Source: DATJSJ01 sp035504175 (GTDB lineage Bacteria; Pseudomonadota; Alphaproteobacteria; Acetobacterales; Acetobacteraceae). Taken from it: a stretch of DNA of 16,896 bases. Shown piece by piece: positions 1-9,135 of this stretch. The DNA is taken from positions 1 through 16,896 of the forward strand of contig DATJSJ010000249.1 of the NCBI GenBank assembly GCA_035504175.1, given 5' to 3'. The translations under genes were made by a program, and so were the position numbers. Numbering within the stretch: the stretch's first letter is position 1; every line of letters begins with the position of its first letter. The notes under the pieces were generated by a model. That model was given only the letters and a program-made list of their open reading frames with translations. It did no database searches and was not told the DNA's origin.

Positions 1-50
1 AGCGCGGCTTCGGCCTTGACGGCGTTCCGGACCTATGGCGAGGGCTTGGG

Positions 51-77
51 GTGCGCTCGACGGGGTCGAGCGCGCAC
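51..77 (-). terminator. Possible terminator hairpin after nrdA
   Basis: An inverted repeat pairs 54-61 with 65-72 around a 3-nt loop and continues, after a 2-nt bulge, with 51-53 against 75-77. It lies about 40 nt past the nrdA stop on the minus strand. No T-run follows on that strand, so it may be a weak intrinsic terminator, a processing hairpin or just GC-rich symmetry. Confidence 0.3.
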
Positions 78-115
78 CGTGCGCGCCTCGCTCGACTCAG
101 CACACCAGGCGCGCG

Positions 116-1987
116 CTACTGGCACGCGAGACATTCCTCATAGTCCGTCGCCTTCGCCGGCGCGGCGACTGCAACGACCGGCTCCACCGCAACCGGCACC
201 TCCTCGACCCGCTGCACCTTCTCGCTCACCGTATCCGCCCGCTGGATCGACAGCGAGCGGCAGTAATACAGCGACTTCACCCCGCGCTTCCACGCCAGCA
301 GATGAATCTGGTGCAGGTCGCGCTTGTGCACGTTGGCCGGCAGGAACACGTTCACCGACTGGCTCTGGCAGATGAACGGCGCCCGGTCCGCCGCATGCTC
401 CACCACCCAGCGCTGATCGAGCTCGAAGGCTGTGCGATACACCGCCCGCTCCTGCTCGGTCAGGAAATCCAGATGCTGCACGCTGCCCTTGTTGACGGTG
501 ATCGAGGTCCAGGTGTCCTCGTCATCCCGCCCGCGCTCGGCCAGCAGCTTCTGCAAATGCCGGTTGCGCACCGTGAAGCTGCCCGAGAGCGTCTTCTGCA
601 CGAACACGTTCGCCGCAATCGGCTCGATCCCCGGCGAGGCATTCCCAGCGATGATCGAAATCGACGCGGTCGGCGCGATCGCGAGCTTGTGCGAGAAGCG
701 CTCCATCACGCCGTACTCCTCGGCGTCCGGGCACGGGCCGCGCTCCTCCGCCAGCACCCGGGACGCCGCATCCGCCTGCCCCCGGATGTGCTGGAACATG
801 CGCCGGTTCCACACCTTGGCGATGACGCTCTCGAACGGCACGTTCTGCGATTGCAGGAACGAATGGAACCCCATCACGCCGAGCCCGACCGAGCGCTCGC
901 GCATCGCCGCATATCTCGCCCGCGCCATGCTCTCCGGCGCGCGGTCGATGAAATCCTGCAGCACGTTGTCGAGGAAGCGCATCACGTCCTCGACGAACAG
1001 CGGATGCTCGTGCCACTCGAACCAGGTCTCGAGATTGAGGCTGGAGAGGCAGCACACCGCCGTCCGCTCCCGCCCGTGGTGGTCGAGCCCGGTCGGCAGC
1101 GTGATCTCACTGCACAGATTGGAGGTCTTGACCTCGAGCCCGGCCAGCTTGTGATGCTCCGGCCGCGCCCGGTTCACGTGGTCGGAAAACACCAGATACG
1201 GCTCGCCGGTCTCGATCCGCGCCGTCAGCAGCCGGATCCAGAGCGAGCGCGCCGGAACCGTACGCACGATCGACCCGTCCTTCGGCGAGACCAGCGCCCA
1301 CGGCTCGTCCGCCTCGACCGCGCGCATGAACGCATCCGGCACCAGCACGCCATGATGCAGGTTCAGCGCCTTGCGGTTCGGATCGCCGCCCGACGGCTTG
1401 CGCATCTCGATGAACTCCTCGATCTCGGGATGCGAGACCGGGAGATACACCGCCGCCGAACCACGCCGCAGCGAGCCCTGCGAAATCGCGAGCGTCAGGC
1501 TGTCCATCACCCGGATGAACGGAACCACGCCCGACGTCTTGCCGTTCTGCCCGACCCGCTCGCCGATCGAGCGCAGATTGCCCCAGTAGCTGCCGATGCC
1601 GCCGCCCTTGCTGGCGAGCCAGACATTCTCGTTCCACAGCGCGACGATGCCCTCGAGACTGTCGGAAGCCTCGTTGAGAAAGCAGGAGATCGGCAGGCCG
1701 CGGCTGGTGCCGCCATTCGACAGCACCGGTGTGGCCGGCATGAACCACATGCGGCTGATGTAATCGTAGATGCGCTGCGCATGGCCGGCATCGTCGCCGT
1801 AATAGCTGGCGACGCGCGCAAACAGATCCTGGTACCCCTCGCCTGGCAGCAGGTACCGATCGTCAAGCGTCGCGCGACCGAAATCGGTGATCAACGAGTC
1901 ACGCGATCGTACGACACGCACCTGATGGTGACCGGGCAGCTGGACCAGGTCGAACAGAGCGGACTCAGTCTTGATGCCTGTATCCAT
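116..1987 (-). CDS. nrdA: Class I ribonucleoside-diphosphate reductase, large (alpha) subunit
   Basis: Catalytic subunit of ribonucleotide reductase, which makes deoxyribonucleotides from ribonucleoside diphosphates using a radical passed from NrdB. Seen in the 623-aa protein: PATPVLSNGGT near residues 84-94; Cys102 in LPISCFLNE (E. coli C225 equivalent); the SNLCSEI active-site loop with Asn290, Cys292 and Glu294; Cys312 in AVCCLSS (C462 equivalent); the radical-path pair Tyr574-Tyr575 in KSLYYCRS; and a Val/Ala/Pro-rich flexible tail ending in a Cys619-x2-Cys622 redox pair. E. coli NrdA has about 760 residues; the missing part is the N-terminal ATP-cone, so overall activity control must sit elsewhere or be absent. 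The ATG at 1987 is chosen because conserved sequence begins just after it and GGAGGA lies 12 nt upstream (2000-2005). The frame stays open far upstream, but that part resembles no reductase. The nrdB partner is not visible; it may lie beyond position 1. Confidence 0.96.
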   Translation of the reverse strand: MDTGIKTESALFDLVQLPGHHQVRVVRSRDSLITDFGRATLDDRYLLPGEGYQDLFARVASYYGDDAGHAQRIYDYISRMWFMPATPVLSNGGTSRGLPISCFLNEASDSLEGIVALWNENVWLASKGGGIGSYWGNLRSIGERVGQNGKTSGVVPFIRVMDSLTLAISQGSLRRGSAAVYLPVSHPEIEEFIEMRKPSGGDPNRKALNLHHGVLVPDAFMRAVEADEPWALVSPKDGSIVRTVPARSLWIRLLTARIETGEPYLVFSDHVNRARPEHHKLAGLEVKTSNLCSEITLPTGLDHHGRERTAVCCLSSLNLETWFEWHEHPLFVEDVMRFLDNVLQDFIDRAPESMARARYAAMRERSVGLGVMGFHSFLQSQNVPFESVIAKVWNRRMFQHIRGQADAASRVLAEERGPCPDAEEYGVMERFSHKLAIAPTASISIIAGNASPGIEPIAANVFVQKTLSGSFTVRNRHLQKLLAERGRDDEDTWTSITVNKGSVQHLDFLTEQERAVYRTAFELDQRWVVEHAADRAPFICQSQSVNVFLPANVHKRDLHQIHLLAWKRGVKSLYYCRSLSIQRADTVSEKVQRVEEVPVAVEPVVAVAAPAKATDYEECLACQ

Positions 1988-2036
1988 GGTGCCTCGTCTT
2001 CCTCCGTGCCGGCAGGCGACCGCGAGCGCCGGACAC

Positions 2037-2067
2037 ATCATATGGGGCCTCGGCGCCGTCGCCTCAA
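2037..2067 (-). promoter_or_regulatory. Candidate sigma70-type promoter for nrdA
   Basis: On the minus strand TTGAGG (2062-2067) and TATGAT (2037-2042, five of six consensus bases) are separated by 19 nt, slightly longer than ideal. A start site near 2030 would give a leader of roughly 40 nt ending in the nrdA ribosome binding site. Assigned by eye only. Confidence 0.35.
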
Positions 2068-2160
2068 CAAAATAAGCCTCCGACCCGGATTCGGAAGCGC
2101 TTTCGAGCGCCCTCGCCGAGACCGCGACCGGCCCTCTGCCGCGCCAGCGCTGATCCCAAT

Positions 2161-2175
2161 GTTCTATCTTCGTTC
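2161..2175 (+). promoter_or_regulatory. SOS-like box GTTC-N7-GTTC
   Basis: The exact spacing GTTC-TATCTTC-GTTC matches the alphaproteobacterial LexA operator form. It lies 173 nt upstream of the nrdA start codon and about 95 nt upstream of the candidate nrdA promoter, further than usual for direct repression. About half a chance match is expected over both strands of a window this size, so it is only a candidate. Confidence 0.35.
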
Positions 2176-2329
2176 CTGCGGATCGACCATGCACGTCCGC
2201 GGCATTGAGGGCCGTGAGGCCCGGCGCGCCGGCACTTTTCCGCATTTTCGCCATGATCCCGCCGGCCGAGGGCCGGCGCCGCGACCCCGCCGCGCGGACC
2301 TCAACCACCCCGGTCGCGCCGACGTTCCG

Positions 2330-2363
2330 CACGCAACTGTGGCAGTCCGGCCACAACTGTGGC
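2330..2363. promoter_or_regulatory. Two phased operator-like repeats
   Basis: CAACTGTGGCA occurs at 2334-2344 and again at 2354-2364, a 20-bp step that puts both copies on nearly the same face of the helix. The second sits in a perfect inverted repeat GCCACA-AC-TGTGGC (2350-2363). The first keeps the right arm but has a degenerate left arm (2330-2343). This is what a dimeric repressor or activator binding cooperatively would look like. NrdR is a reasonable suspect next to nrdA, but the core lacks the AT-rich centre of the usual NrdR box. Confidence 0.4.
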
Positions 2364-2560
2364 AACACATCGCCCCAAAGAAGCGCGGCCAGGCACCGAT
2401 GCCGGGTCGGGCAGCCGGCGACAAGGTCCGAATGTCCGACGGTGTGTGCCAGAGACCTGCGATCGTACCGCGACAGCCGGGCGCAAACCCGTCTAGAACG
2501 TTGCCGTTCCGACAGCTCGCCGCGCCGCCCGGAACCGCGCATTCCGGTTGACTGCCTGCC

Positions 2561-3865
2561 ATGAATCGCTCGTCCGCCACCGTCACCGTGCCGTCCCCGC
2601 TCGCCGCGATCGCGGCGCGGCGGCGCGCCGTGATCGCCTCCTCCATCGGCAATGCGCTGGAATGGTTCGACTTCCTGCTCTACGCCTTCTTCGCCCGCGC
2701 GATCGCCGCAGCATTTTTCCCGACCGGGTCTCCAACCGTCTCCCTGCTGCTGACGCTGGCGACCTTCGCGATCGGCTTCGTCGTCAGGCCGCTTGGCGGC
2801 GTGCTGCTTGGGCTCTACGCCGACCGTGCCGGCCGCCGGCGGGCGCTCTCGCTGCTGATCCTGCTGATGGCGGCCGGCACGCTGGGTCTCGGACTGATCC
2901 CCGGCTACGCCACGATCGGCCTCGCCGCACCGCTGCTGATGGTGCTCGCCCGGCTGCTGCAAGGATTTTCCGTCGGCGGCGAGTTCGGCAGCGCCACCGC
3001 CATGCTGGTCGAATTCGCTCCGCCCGGTCGCCGCTTCCTGTTCGGCAGCCTGCAGATGGTGGCGCAGGCCCTGGCGCTGCTGCTCGCCTCGCTCGCCGCC
3101 CTCACGGTGCATGCGGCGCTGGGCCCGGCCGCGACCATGGCCTGGGGCTGGCGCCTGCCATTCCTGCTCGGCGCGCTGATTGCCCCCGTCGGCTTCTACC
3201 TCCGCCGACGCGTCGACGAATCACCGGAATTCCTGGAAGCGCTTGATGATGCGGGCTGCGAGCGCCAACCCCTGGCGATCGCGCTGCGGCAGGCCGGCCG
3301 CGCCGTACTGACCGCAATCGGGGTGACGATCGCCGGCACCGCCGGCCTTTACGTCTGGCTCGTCTACCTGCCACTGTTCGTGGTGCAGCGGCTTCACCTG
3401 CCGGCGACGACGGCGCTGGCGGCGACCGTTCCCTGCACCCTGCTGCTGCTGCTCATCTATCCGGTCGCCGGCTGGCTCGCCGACCGCGTCGGCGGCTGGC
3501 GCATCTTCTTCCCGGCGCTGATCGGCACAGCGGTGCTGAACTGGGTGCTGTTCGCACAGGTGATCGCCGCACCGGGCTGGTACCGGCTGGTCGCGGCCGA
3601 GCTCGCGGCCACCCTGCCGCTCGGCTTTCTCGGTGGCCCGGCGCCCGCCCTGCTCGCCACCCTGTTTCCGGTCCGGATCCGCTCGACCGGCCTGGCGCTT
3701 GGCTACAATCTGGCGGTGATCCTGTTCGGCGGCCTGGCCCCGCTGCTGGTCACGGCGCTGATCCACGCAACCGGGGACAATGCCGTGCCGGCCTACTACG
3801 TCATCGCCTGCTGCACGCTGTCGCTGGCGCTGGTGGCGGGGACCGTGCACCGCCGCCCAGGGTGA
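2561..3865 (+). CDS. MFS transporter, metabolite:H+ symporter (MHS) type
   Basis: A 434-aa inner-membrane permease with the twelve hydrophobic segments of the major facilitator superfamily. MHS features are visible: GNALEWFDF (residues 30-38), RPLGG followed by the loop motif DRAGRRRAL (77-96), and RLLQGFSVGGEFGSA (131-145) followed by an acidic residue in LVE (149-151). RIRSTGLALGYNLAVILFGG forms the late conserved region. Family members co-transport small organic acids, betaines or proline with protons. The substrate cannot be read from sequence, and no catabolic genes are adjacent. The ATG at 2561 directly precedes the first conserved segment; no strong Shine-Dalgarno is visible. It is divergent from nrdA across a long regulatory region and appears monocistronic. 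Confidence 0.9.
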   Translation: MNRSSATVTVPSPLAAIAARRRAVIASSIGNALEWFDFLLYAFFARAIAAAFFPTGSPTVSLLLTLATFAIGFVVRPLGGVLLGLYADRAGRRRALSLLILLMAAGTLGLGLIPGYATIGLAAPLLMVLARLLQGFSVGGEFGSATAMLVEFAPPGRRFLFGSLQMVAQALALLLASLAALTVHAALGPAATMAWGWRLPFLLGALIAPVGFYLRRRVDESPEFLEALDDAGCERQPLAIALRQAGRAVLTAIGVTIAGTAGLYVWLVYLPLFVVQRLHLPATTALAATVPCTLLLLLIYPVAGWLADRVGGWRIFFPALIGTAVLNWVLFAQVIAAPGWYRLVAAELAATLPLGFLGGPAPALLATLFPVRIRSTGLALGYNLAVILFGGLAPLLVTALIHATGDNAVPAYYVIACCTLSLALVAGTVHRRPG

Positions 3866-3880
3866 CGGGCGCGCGGCCCG
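3866..3880 (+). terminator. Small hairpin after the MFS stop codon
   Basis: CGGGC (3866-3870) can pair with GCCCG (3876-3880) over a 5-nt loop, starting at the base after the stop codon. No T-run follows. It is a weak terminator candidate. The rest of 3881-4013 shows nothing I can name. Confidence 0.25.
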
Positions 3881-4013
3881 GCCAGCTCCGCCCGATCCGT
3901 AGCATCGGGTCCGATGTCGGCCGCGGCGTTCGCGACGGGCTTCGCGGCCGGATCAAGCCTGCGCTGGCCCCGTCGCAAGGCGACCGCGGTGCCGCCACGC
4001 CATCGTTCGGCGG

Positions 4014-4031
4014 CCTGAGCGGCGGCTCAGG
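4014..4031 (-). terminator. Hairpin directly after the small minus-strand gene
   Basis: CCTGAGC (4014-4020) and GCTCAGG (4025-4031) form a perfect 7-bp stem with a 4-nt loop, extendable by one G-U and one G-C pair. It begins at the base after the stop codon (4032-4034) of the 72-aa minus-strand gene. This supports that gene being real. No T-run is seen. Confidence 0.45.
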
Positions 4032-4250
4032 TCATGTGGCGGGGCGCGGCGGACTCGCTCCGGCAGGCAGCTCCTTCATGAGCACGTAGCCTGCCTGCTC
4101 GACGAGCTGAAGGATGCGCTCGGCAGCGAGGAGGGCGAGGAACCGTCCGGCATCGCCGGCCCGCTCGGACTCGCCCAGACGAAGCGCAGCGGCAAGCGCG
4201 TCCGCGATCTCCTCAGCGCTCGCGGGGCTGAGAGGTTGTTTGTACGGCAT
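4032..4250 (-). CDS. Small conserved-looking protein of unknown function (72 aa)
   Basis: I cannot assign a family. The protein starts MPYKQPLSPASAEEIADAL and consists mostly of two amphipathic helix-forming stretches (about residues 11-32 and 36-52), rich in Ala, Leu, Glu and Arg, followed by a short YVLMKELPAG segment and a Pro-rich tail. There is no signal peptide, membrane segment or cysteine. Support for coding: the frame gives a balanced, soluble-looking protein unlike the Arg/Pro/Ser-rich antisense frames nearby, and a hairpin follows the stop codon directly. There is no clear Shine-Dalgarno. Instead a perfect 9-bp inverted repeat ends one base before the ATG, so translation may be controlled or leaderless-like. 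It lies between a transporter and tRNA-Lys, with no functional clue from its neighbours. Confidence 0.55.
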   Translation of the reverse strand: MPYKQPLSPASAEEIADALAAALRLGESERAGDAGRFLALLAAERILQLVEQAGYVLMKELPAGASPPRPAT

Positions 4251-4278
4251 TGCCGCATTGAAGCGATGGAATGCGGCA
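4251..4278 (-). promoter_or_regulatory. Inverted repeat abutting the start codon of the small gene
   Basis: TGCCGCATT (4251-4259) and AATGCGGCA (4270-4278) are perfect inverted copies around a 10-nt loop. On the minus strand the hairpin ends immediately before the ATG at 4250-4248, where a ribosome binding site would normally sit. It could be a translational control hairpin or a protein-binding operator. Between it and the tRNA (4279-4465) I see no other feature. Confidence 0.45.
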
Positions 4279-4465
4279 GGAACAAGGGAGTGCTCTCGCT
4301 ACACTCGGAATCGATGGGCTGCCGACCGAAGTATGCTGGGATCGAAAGGCCGCACGGGCAAGACCAGCGGCCCTTGCAGCGACCGTTGTCCTGCGGCGCG
4401 TCATGCGGCCAATCGGGCGAAGGACCGACACACCTCCGCAGGCGTTATGCCCGTTCTGTTTTGAC

Positions 4466-4541
4466 TGGTGAGCCCGGTGGGATTCGAACCCACGACCCCA
4501 AGATTAAAAGTCTCGTGCTCTACCGACTGAGCTACGGGCTC
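4466..4541 (-). tRNA. tRNA-Lys (anticodon TTT)
   Basis: Read on the minus strand this is a complete 76-nt cloverleaf with encoded CCA (4466-4468). The acceptor strands GAGCCCG and CGGGCTC pair perfectly, the D-arm contains AGCTCAGTCGGTAGAGC, the anticodon loop is CTTTTAA giving TTT, and the T-arm is GTGGG-TTCGAAT-CCCAC. It decodes AAA and AAG. It stands alone; no other tRNA is adjacent. Confidence 0.98.
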
Positions 4542-4550
4542 CCCGGCCGC

Positions 4551-4579
4551 CTTGAAACCCAGCCCCGTCTCGGCGTCAA
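4551..4579 (-). promoter_or_regulatory. Candidate tRNA-Lys promoter
   Basis: On the minus strand TTGACG (4574-4579, five of six consensus bases) is followed after exactly 17 nt by TTCAAG (4551-4556), a poor -10 match. It places the start point a few bases before the mature tRNA 5' end at 4541. The site overlaps the longest possible reading frame of the Rrf2 gene, which argues for a later start of that gene. Confidence 0.4.
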
Positions 4580-4704
4580 CACAACCCTGGGGCGACCGCG
4601 GGCGCCGCCCGCGGCTTGACGCGCGCCCGGACGCGCGCGAGGAGACGCGCCAAGCGGACCCGCGCCTCGCGGCCCGCACCGGACCCTGCGCGAAAGGCGA
4701 TCCC

Positions 4705-5199
4705 CTGCTCTCCAGCAAGGCCAAATACGCCCTGCGCGCCGCGCTGCGCCTCGCCGAGGAGGCCGGCGGCGGCCGATGGGTGCAGGCGTCCGAGATCGCC
4801 GAGACCGGAGTGATCCCCCGCAAGTTCCTCGAGGCGATCCTGGTCGAGCTGCGCGATCACCATGTGATCGAGAGCCGCCGCGGCCCGCATGGTGGCCACC
4901 GCCTGACCCGCCCGCCGGCCGAGATCTCGGTTGCCGACATCATCCGCATCGTCGACGGGCCGCTGGCGCTCACCCCCTGTGCCAGCCGCACCCAGTTCCG
5001 CGCCTGCGCCGACTGCGTCGACGTGCGCAGCTGCGCGCTCCGCTTCCTGATGCAGGAGGCGCGCGATGCCGTCTCCGGCGTGCTGGATGGCTGCTCCCTG
5101 GCCGACCTGCTGCAGCAGGCGCCAGCTGAGCCGCCCCGGTCGGAGCCGGGACCGGCGCGGCCGTCCGACAGCGGGGTGCGCCGCCTGCCGATCGCCTGA
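4705..5199 (+). CDS. Rrf2-family transcriptional regulator with a four-cysteine cluster, probable CTG start
   Basis: A 164-aa winged-helix DNA-binding protein. It opens with the family's typical LSSKAKYALRA, followed by the helix-turn-helix region (about residues 28-58, ASEIAETGVIPRKFLE) and the wing ESRRGPHGGHRL (56-67). Cys92, Cys101, Cys104 and Cys110 then form a group like those holding an iron-sulfur or other redox cofactor in IscR/NsrR-type relatives, though the spacing differs from the C-x5-C of IscR. No ATG or GTG is in frame upstream. The only alternatives are TTG at 4552, adding 51 residues without Rrf2 similarity, or CTG at 4705, which fits the family N-terminus exactly and has AAAGG seven nt upstream (4693-4697). 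I chose CTG. The C-terminal 25 residues are Pro-rich and nonconserved. Targets are unknown; there are no sulfur or Fe-S genes next to it. Confidence 0.85.
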   Translation: MLSSKAKYALRAALRLAEEAGGGRWVQASEIAETGVIPRKFLEAILVELRDHHVIESRRGPHGGHRLTRPPAEISVADIIRIVDGPLALTPCASRTQFRACADCVDVRSCALRFLMQEARDAVSGVLDGCSLADLLQQAPAEPPRSEPGPARPSDSGVRRLPIA

Positions 5200-5206
5200 G
5201 CAAGAC

Positions 5207-5224
5207 GGGGCGGCGTGCCGCCCC
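5207..5224. terminator. Bidirectional terminator hairpin between Rrf2 gene and cyclophilin
   Basis: GGGGCGG (5207-5213) pairs with CCGCCCC (5218-5224) over a short loop. It lies 8 nt after the Rrf2 stop, and the cyclophilin gene converges from the other side with its stop at 5261. There is no T-run on either strand, but stem strength and position fit a shared transcription end. Confidence 0.55.
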
Positions 5225-5260
5225 GGGCCCGGTCAGGCCACGCTTGCCAGAAAGGGCCGG

Positions 5261-5839
5261 TCAGGAATTCTCGTCCGCGGCCACGCGCATTTTGATGATC
5301 CGGTCGGGATCCGTCACCAAGCCGTTGGGACCGCTGCCGGCCTTGATGCGCTCGACGAAGGGCATGCCCTGCACCACCTGGCCCCAGATCGTGTACTGCC
5401 CGTCCAGGAACGGCGCCGGCGCCAGGCAGATGAAGAACTGGCTGTTGGCGCTGTTCGGATCGGCGGTGCGCGCGGCGCCGACGGTGCCGGTCAGGAACTT
5501 GGCGGTCTGCGAGAACTCCGCCTTGAGATCGGGCAGGTCGCTGCCGCCGGTGCCGGTGCCGGTCGGATCGCCGCCCTGCGCCATGAAGCCGGGGATCACC
5601 CGATGGAACGGCGTGTTGTCGTAGAAGTGCCGCTTGCAGAGCACCTTGACCCGCTCGACATGGTGCGGCGCCAGTTCCGGCAGCAGCTTGATCACCACCC
5701 GCCCGTACTTGATGTCCATGTAGACGGTGTTCTCGGGATCGAGCGCTTGCGCGCCCGCGGTCTGTGACATGAGCGTCCCTATCGCGATGGTGGCCAGCAG
5801 ATGGCGGCGCCCGAGGTTCGGCGCGTCGTCGTTCGGCAT
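5261..5839 (-). CDS. Exported cyclophilin-type peptidyl-prolyl cis-trans isomerase
   Basis: Catalyses cis-trans isomerisation of X-Pro bonds and so assists protein folding. The 192-aa protein has an N-terminal export signal: twin arginines at 11-12 (LGRRHLLAT), a hydrophobic core to about residue 24, and a likely cleavage site near AGAQA (28-32). It is therefore expected in the periplasm, possibly through Tat, although the motif lacks the usual Phe after the arginines. The cyclophilin core follows: PFHRVIPGFMAQGGDPTGTG with catalytic Arg80 and Gln88, NSQFFI (132-137) and the Trp152 of YTIWGQVV. GGGAG-like sequence precedes the ATG at 5839. It is last in the ssb-gyrA-coaD-cyclophilin series, 33 nt after coaD, so probably co-transcribed. 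Confidence 0.94.
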   Translation of the reverse strand: MPNDDAPNLGRRHLLATIAIGTLMSQTAGAQALDPENTVYMDIKYGRVVIKLLPELAPHHVERVKVLCKRHFYDNTPFHRVIPGFMAQGGDPTGTGTGGSDLPDLKAEFSQTAKFLTGTVGAARTADPNSANSQFFICLAPAPFLDGQYTIWGQVVQGMPFVERIKAGSGPNGLVTDPDRIIKMRVAADENS

Positions 5840-5872
5840 GGGCAGTCTCTCCCTGGTCAGCGGGGCAGGCGG

Positions 5873-6369
5873 TCAGCGCAGCCGGGCCAGGGTGCGCTGC
5901 AAGGTGAGCGGCGGCACGAAACTCGATATGTCGCCGCCGAGCCGGGCGATCTCCTTGACGAAGCGCGACGAGATGAACTGGTGCCGCTCGCTCGCCATCA
6001 GGAACACGGTCTCGATGCCCGGATCGAGCCGGTAGTTCATCCCCGCCATCTGGAACTCATAGTCGAAATCCGACACCGCGCGCAGCCCCCGGATGATCAC
6101 GCTCGCGCCGCAGGCACGGGCGAAATGCATCAGCAGCCCGTCGAAGCTGCGCACCTCCATCGTCGTGCCGTTGCGGCCGTCAAGCGAGGCGATCTCCGCC
6201 CGCACCAGCGACTCGCGCTCAGCCAGCGGAAACAGCGGCTCCTTGCCGACATTGGCGGCAACCCCGATCACCAGCCGGTCGACCAGCCGCGCGGCACGGC
6301 CGATCACGTCCAGATGGCCGTTGGTCGCCGGATCGAACGTGCCCGGATAAATGCCGACCCGCTGCGCCG

Positions 6370-6373
<4 letters not shown>
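5873..6373 (-). CDS. coaD: Pantetheine-phosphate adenylyltransferase
   Basis: Transfers AMP from ATP to 4'-phosphopantetheine, giving dephospho-CoA, the penultimate step of coenzyme A synthesis in the cytoplasm. At 166 aa it has the normal family length. Visible signatures are GIYPGTFDPATNGHLD (residues 7-22, with the nucleotidyltransferase TxGH signature at 17-20), the phosphopantetheine loop region with RGLR (95-98) and ISSRFVKEIA (134-143) near the C-terminus. Its ATG overlaps the gyrA stop codon as ATGA (6370-6373), so translation is coupled to gyrA. The C-terminus is compact, ending just after the last helix. Confidence 0.97.

Positions 6374-9135
<2,762 letters not shown>

Larger units (their letters stand above)
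1988..2560. other. 573-nt divergent intergenic region between nrdA and the MFS gene
   Basis: I see no convincing gene here, although GC-rich frames stay open on both strands. It holds a candidate nrdA promoter (2037-2067), an SOS-like box (2161-2175), three GC-rich inverted repeats (2209-2222, 2221-2232, 2260-2278), two 20-bp-spaced copies of CAACTGTGGCA (2334-2344 and 2354-2364), and a GAAC-N6-GTTC inverted repeat (2496-2509) 51 nt before the MFS start codon. This is unusually long and structured for such a tightly packed region, which suggests regulated expression of one or both flanking genes. Confidence 0.6.

Noticed and set aside
2333..2460. Possible cobalamin riboswitch ahead of the MFS gene (GCAACTGT at 2333-2340 and GCCAGAGACCTGC at 2448-2460, like the B12 box)
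   Set aside because: The upstream GGTG/AATCC segment and the GGGAA element are missing, the B12-box-like word has a deleted base, and the downstream permease is not a B12-type transporter. A covariance-model scan (RF00174) would settle it; a clear hit would reverse this.
35..2551. Very long open frame antisense to nrdA
   Set aside because: It is rich in Arg, His, Pro and Asp, has no recognisable domain, and mirrors the codon pattern of nrdA; a typical antisense frame in GC-rich DNA.
1988..3112. In-frame extension of nrdA far upstream of its ATG
   Set aside because: The extra residues are low-complexity Arg/Gln/Gly sequence running antisense through the MFS gene, without ATP-cone similarity.
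4213..4431. Minus-strand frame between tRNA-Lys and the small gene, with GGAGG next to a GTG
   Set aside because: The GGAGG directly touches the GTG with no spacer, the protein is Arg/Ser/Thr-rich without structure, and it runs into the small gene in another frame.
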